A DNA stretch of 6,565 nt from CAZWUZ01 sp964637655 [NCBI: uncultured bacterium] (GTDB taxonomy: Bacteria; DAOPZR01). Both the position numbers and the translations under genes were made by a program. The DNA lies in assembly GCA_964637655.1 (NCBI GenBank), contig CAZWUZ010000214.1:1-6565 (forward strand), written 5' to 3'. How positions within the stretch are numbered: position 1 is the first letter of the stretch; the number at the start of each line of letters is the position of its first letter. The notes beneath the pieces were generated by a model that did not search any database, was not told where the DNA came from, and saw only the letters and a program-made list of their open reading frames with translations. Shown here piece after piece: positions 5,600 to 6,565 of the stretch.

Positions 5600-6346
5600 T
5601 TACTTCTTCTTGGCGTCCTTCTTGTCGCCGCCCTTGGCGTCGGCCTTGGCATCCTTCGCCCCGGCCTTGGCGTCGCCCGCCTTGGCGTCTCCATCCTTCT
5701 TCTCGCCTTCGGCTGCCGCACCCTCCGCGGGCGCCGCACCCTCCGCCGGGGCCGCGCCTTCCGCTGCCGCCGCCGCGCCGGGCTTCGCTTCCTCTTCCTT
5801 CGCCGGCATGGTGATGGTGACCACCGCACGGCCGCCTTCTGTCACGGCAACCACGCCGGCCGGGAAGGCCAGGTCGGAGACGTGCAGCGCCTGCCCGATA
5901 TTGAGCGGCGCCACGTCGACGGTGATCTGTTCGGGGAGGTCCTTGGGCATGCAGCGGACGCGCACGACGCGCATCTGCACGTCCATGACGCCGCCCATGA
6001 CGATACCGGCGGGGGTGCCGGTGCAGACCAGCGGGACTTCCGTCTCAATTTCCTTGTTCATATCGATGCGGAAAAAGTCCAGGTGGAGGAATTTTTCCGA
6101 CACCGGATCGATCTGGATCTCGCGCAGCAGCGCGTCGAAGCGGTCGCTCCCCATCTGCAGCGCGAAGATGACCTTCTCGCCGCGCTTGGTGATCGTCTGG
6201 GTGAAACTCCGCTCATCGAGCGTCAGGCCGAGGGCATCCTGCCCCTGCCCGTAGAGAATCGCCGGGATTTTCCCCGAGCGCCGCAGGGCGTTCGTGCCGC
6301 CCTTGCGCACATCGCGCGGTTCCGCGCTGAGCACTGCCTGTTCCAT
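5600..6346 (-). CDS. rplY: 50S ribosomal protein L25 (CTC/TL5 form) with long low-complexity tail
   Basis: This protein binds 5S rRNA in the central protuberance of the large ribosomal subunit. It has 248 residues and is the long two-domain CTC/TL5 form. Residues 1 to about 94 are the RNA-binding beta-barrel, with GKIPAILYG at 25-33 and REIQIDPVSEKFLHLDFFR at 75-93. Residues 98-183 form the C-terminal TL5 domain. From 184 on comes a tail of Ala, Glu, Gly, Pro, Lys and Asp, with repeated EGAAPA units and then Lys/Asp/Ala/Gly repeats ending in KKK. The tail is long for the family. The start is set by AGGAGG six bases upstream of ATG. It is the first gene of the leftward cluster, behind a good promoter and a leader of about 113 nt. 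pth follows nine bases after the TAA stop, the usual rplY-pth pairing. prs, often found just upstream of rplY, is not in the visible sequence. Identification is secure; the role of the tail is unknown. Confidence 0.96.
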   Translation of the reverse strand: MEQAVLSAEPRDVRKGGTNALRRSGKIPAILYGQGQDALGLTLDERSFTQTITKRGEKVIFALQMGSDRFDALLREIQIDPVSEKFLHLDFFRIDMNKEIETEVPLVCTGTPAGIVMGGVMDVQMRVVRVRCMPKDLPEQITVDVAPLNIGQALHVSDLAFPAGVVAVTEGGRAVVTITMPAKEEEAKPGAAAAAEGAAPAEGAAPAEGAAAEGEKKDGDAKAGDAKAGAKDAKADAKGGDKKDAKKK

Positions 6347-6404
6347 GTCCTGCCTCCTGATGGTGAAACACGTTTTACGTTATGCGCTGCGACATAGGCG
6401 CCTG

Positions 6405-6428
6405 CCCGTATCCATGGGATATGTCGGG
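6405..6428 (-). promoter_or_regulatory. Hairpin in the rplY leader
   Basis: On the minus strand a 5-bp stem TATCC/GGATA closes a CAT loop. Beyond a three-base bulge (ACA) on the 5' side, a second 4-bp stem CCCG/CGGG continues it. The whole lies in the predicted untranslated leader, about 60-80 bases before the rplY start codon. It could be part of a control element for rplY. Autogenous translational control of rplY by L25 has, to my recollection, been reported in E. coli relatives; whether this leader does the same is not shown by the sequence. Confidence 0.45.
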
Positions 6429-6445
6429 AGCCGCACCGCATAGGC

Positions 6446-6458
6446 CTGCTGACAGCAG
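6446..6458. promoter_or_regulatory. Perfect dyad at the predicted rplY transcription start
   Basis: CTGCTGACAGCAG is a perfect 5-bp inverted repeat with a 3-base centre. It sits just downstream of the -10 hexamer, at about +1 to +13 of the predicted transcript. It could be an operator for a repressor, or a 5'-end stem-loop in the RNA. The stem is short, so chance is a real possibility. Confidence 0.3.
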
Positions 6459-6465
6459 TAATGCC

Positions 6466-6494
6466 CATATACCATAGATGCGCGCGCTTGTCAA
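6466..6494 (-). promoter_or_regulatory. Sigma70-type promoter for rplY and the downstream cluster
   Basis: Reading the minus strand, a perfect -35 hexamer TTGACA (6494-6489) is followed by a 17-base spacer and the -10 hexamer TATATG (6471-6466). This is the best promoter match in the window. Transcription should start near 6459, giving a leader of about 113 nt before the rplY ATG. The start point is predicted, not measured. Confidence 0.75.
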
Positions 6495-6530
6495 CCGGCT
6501 TTGGTTGCGGGCAGCGATTCCGCATCTGGG

Positions 6531-6536
6531 TATAAT
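6531..6536 (+). promoter_or_regulatory. Perfect -10 hexamer facing right, possible divergent promoter
   Basis: TATAAT occurs on the plus strand in an otherwise GC-rich stretch. No good -35 hexamer is found 16-18 bases upstream; TTGCGG (6505-6510) is 20 bases away. CAGGTT occurs twice just downstream (6546-6551 and 6559-6564), 13 bases apart. If real, this promoter would drive a gene to the right of the window, divergent from rplY. Confidence 0.3.
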
Positions 6537-6565
6537 TGCCAACGCCAGGTTTCACCCGCAGGTTC

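Noticed and set aside
4862-6397. A 511-codon open frame on the plus strand
   Set aside because: It is antisense to lptE, pth and rplY, whose motifs are unmistakable. The translation has low-complexity Arg/His content and no domain.
1-6565. CRISPR array, insertion sequence, phage or defence island
   Set aside because: There are no regularly spaced repeats, transposase or integrase motifs, terminal inverted repeats or toxin-antitoxin-like pairs. The gene content is housekeeping plus envelope.

Overview
The window is a dense, GC-rich piece of a Gram-negative (diderm) chromosome. All eight genes I can support lie on the minus strand, so transcription runs from high to low coordinates. An LptE-type outer-membrane lipoprotein, two lipoprotein signal peptides and a secreted SpoIID/LytB protein show an outer membrane and periplasm. 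The gene set (rplY-pth, lptE-holA, SpoIID/LytB, an HCx5R phosphatase lipoprotein, a small four-Cys protein) reminds me of Deltaproteobacteria in the broad sense (Desulfuromonadota/Desulfobacterota). That is an inference from family resemblance and gene order; a PVC-type diderm cannot be excluded from sequence alone.

Right end (6347-6565): a promoter and leader region. A strong sigma70-like promoter (TTGACA, 17 bp, TATATG) faces left and should give a leader of about 113 nt before rplY, with two clear dyads. A perfect TATAAT on the plus strand at 6531-6536 hints at a divergent gene beyond the window.

Core cluster (6346 down to 1428): rplY (L25/Ctc), pth, lptE, holA, a phosphatase lipoprotein and a SpoIID/LytB-domain protein. 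Spacings are 9 nt, a 17-nt overlap, a 1-nt TGATG overlap, a 4-nt GTGA overlap and 33 nt. This looks like one transcript with much translational coupling. It joins translation (L25 and peptidyl-tRNA recycling), replication (clamp-loader delta) and the envelope (LPS export, a lipid-anchored phosphatase, a peptidoglycan-active secreted protein).

Left cluster (1424 down to 176): after a 62-nt gap holding a plausible second promoter and a strong Shine-Dalgarno, there is a membrane protein with an N-terminal four-Cys zinc ribbon, one membrane helix and a beta-rich domain resembling YfaP/DUF2135. Its stop overlaps by 4 nt (ATGA) the start of a 74-residue four-Cys protein. Below that, positions 1-175 hold no gene I can support, only two adjacent perfect hairpins and a short hexamer repeat.

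I see no tRNA, rRNA, CRISPR array, insertion sequence or phage gene. Most of the window is ordinary housekeeping sequence. The least explained parts are the zinc-ribbon/four-Cys pair and the lipid-anchored phosphatase next to SpoIID. I do not find convincing evidence of a new defence or mobile system.
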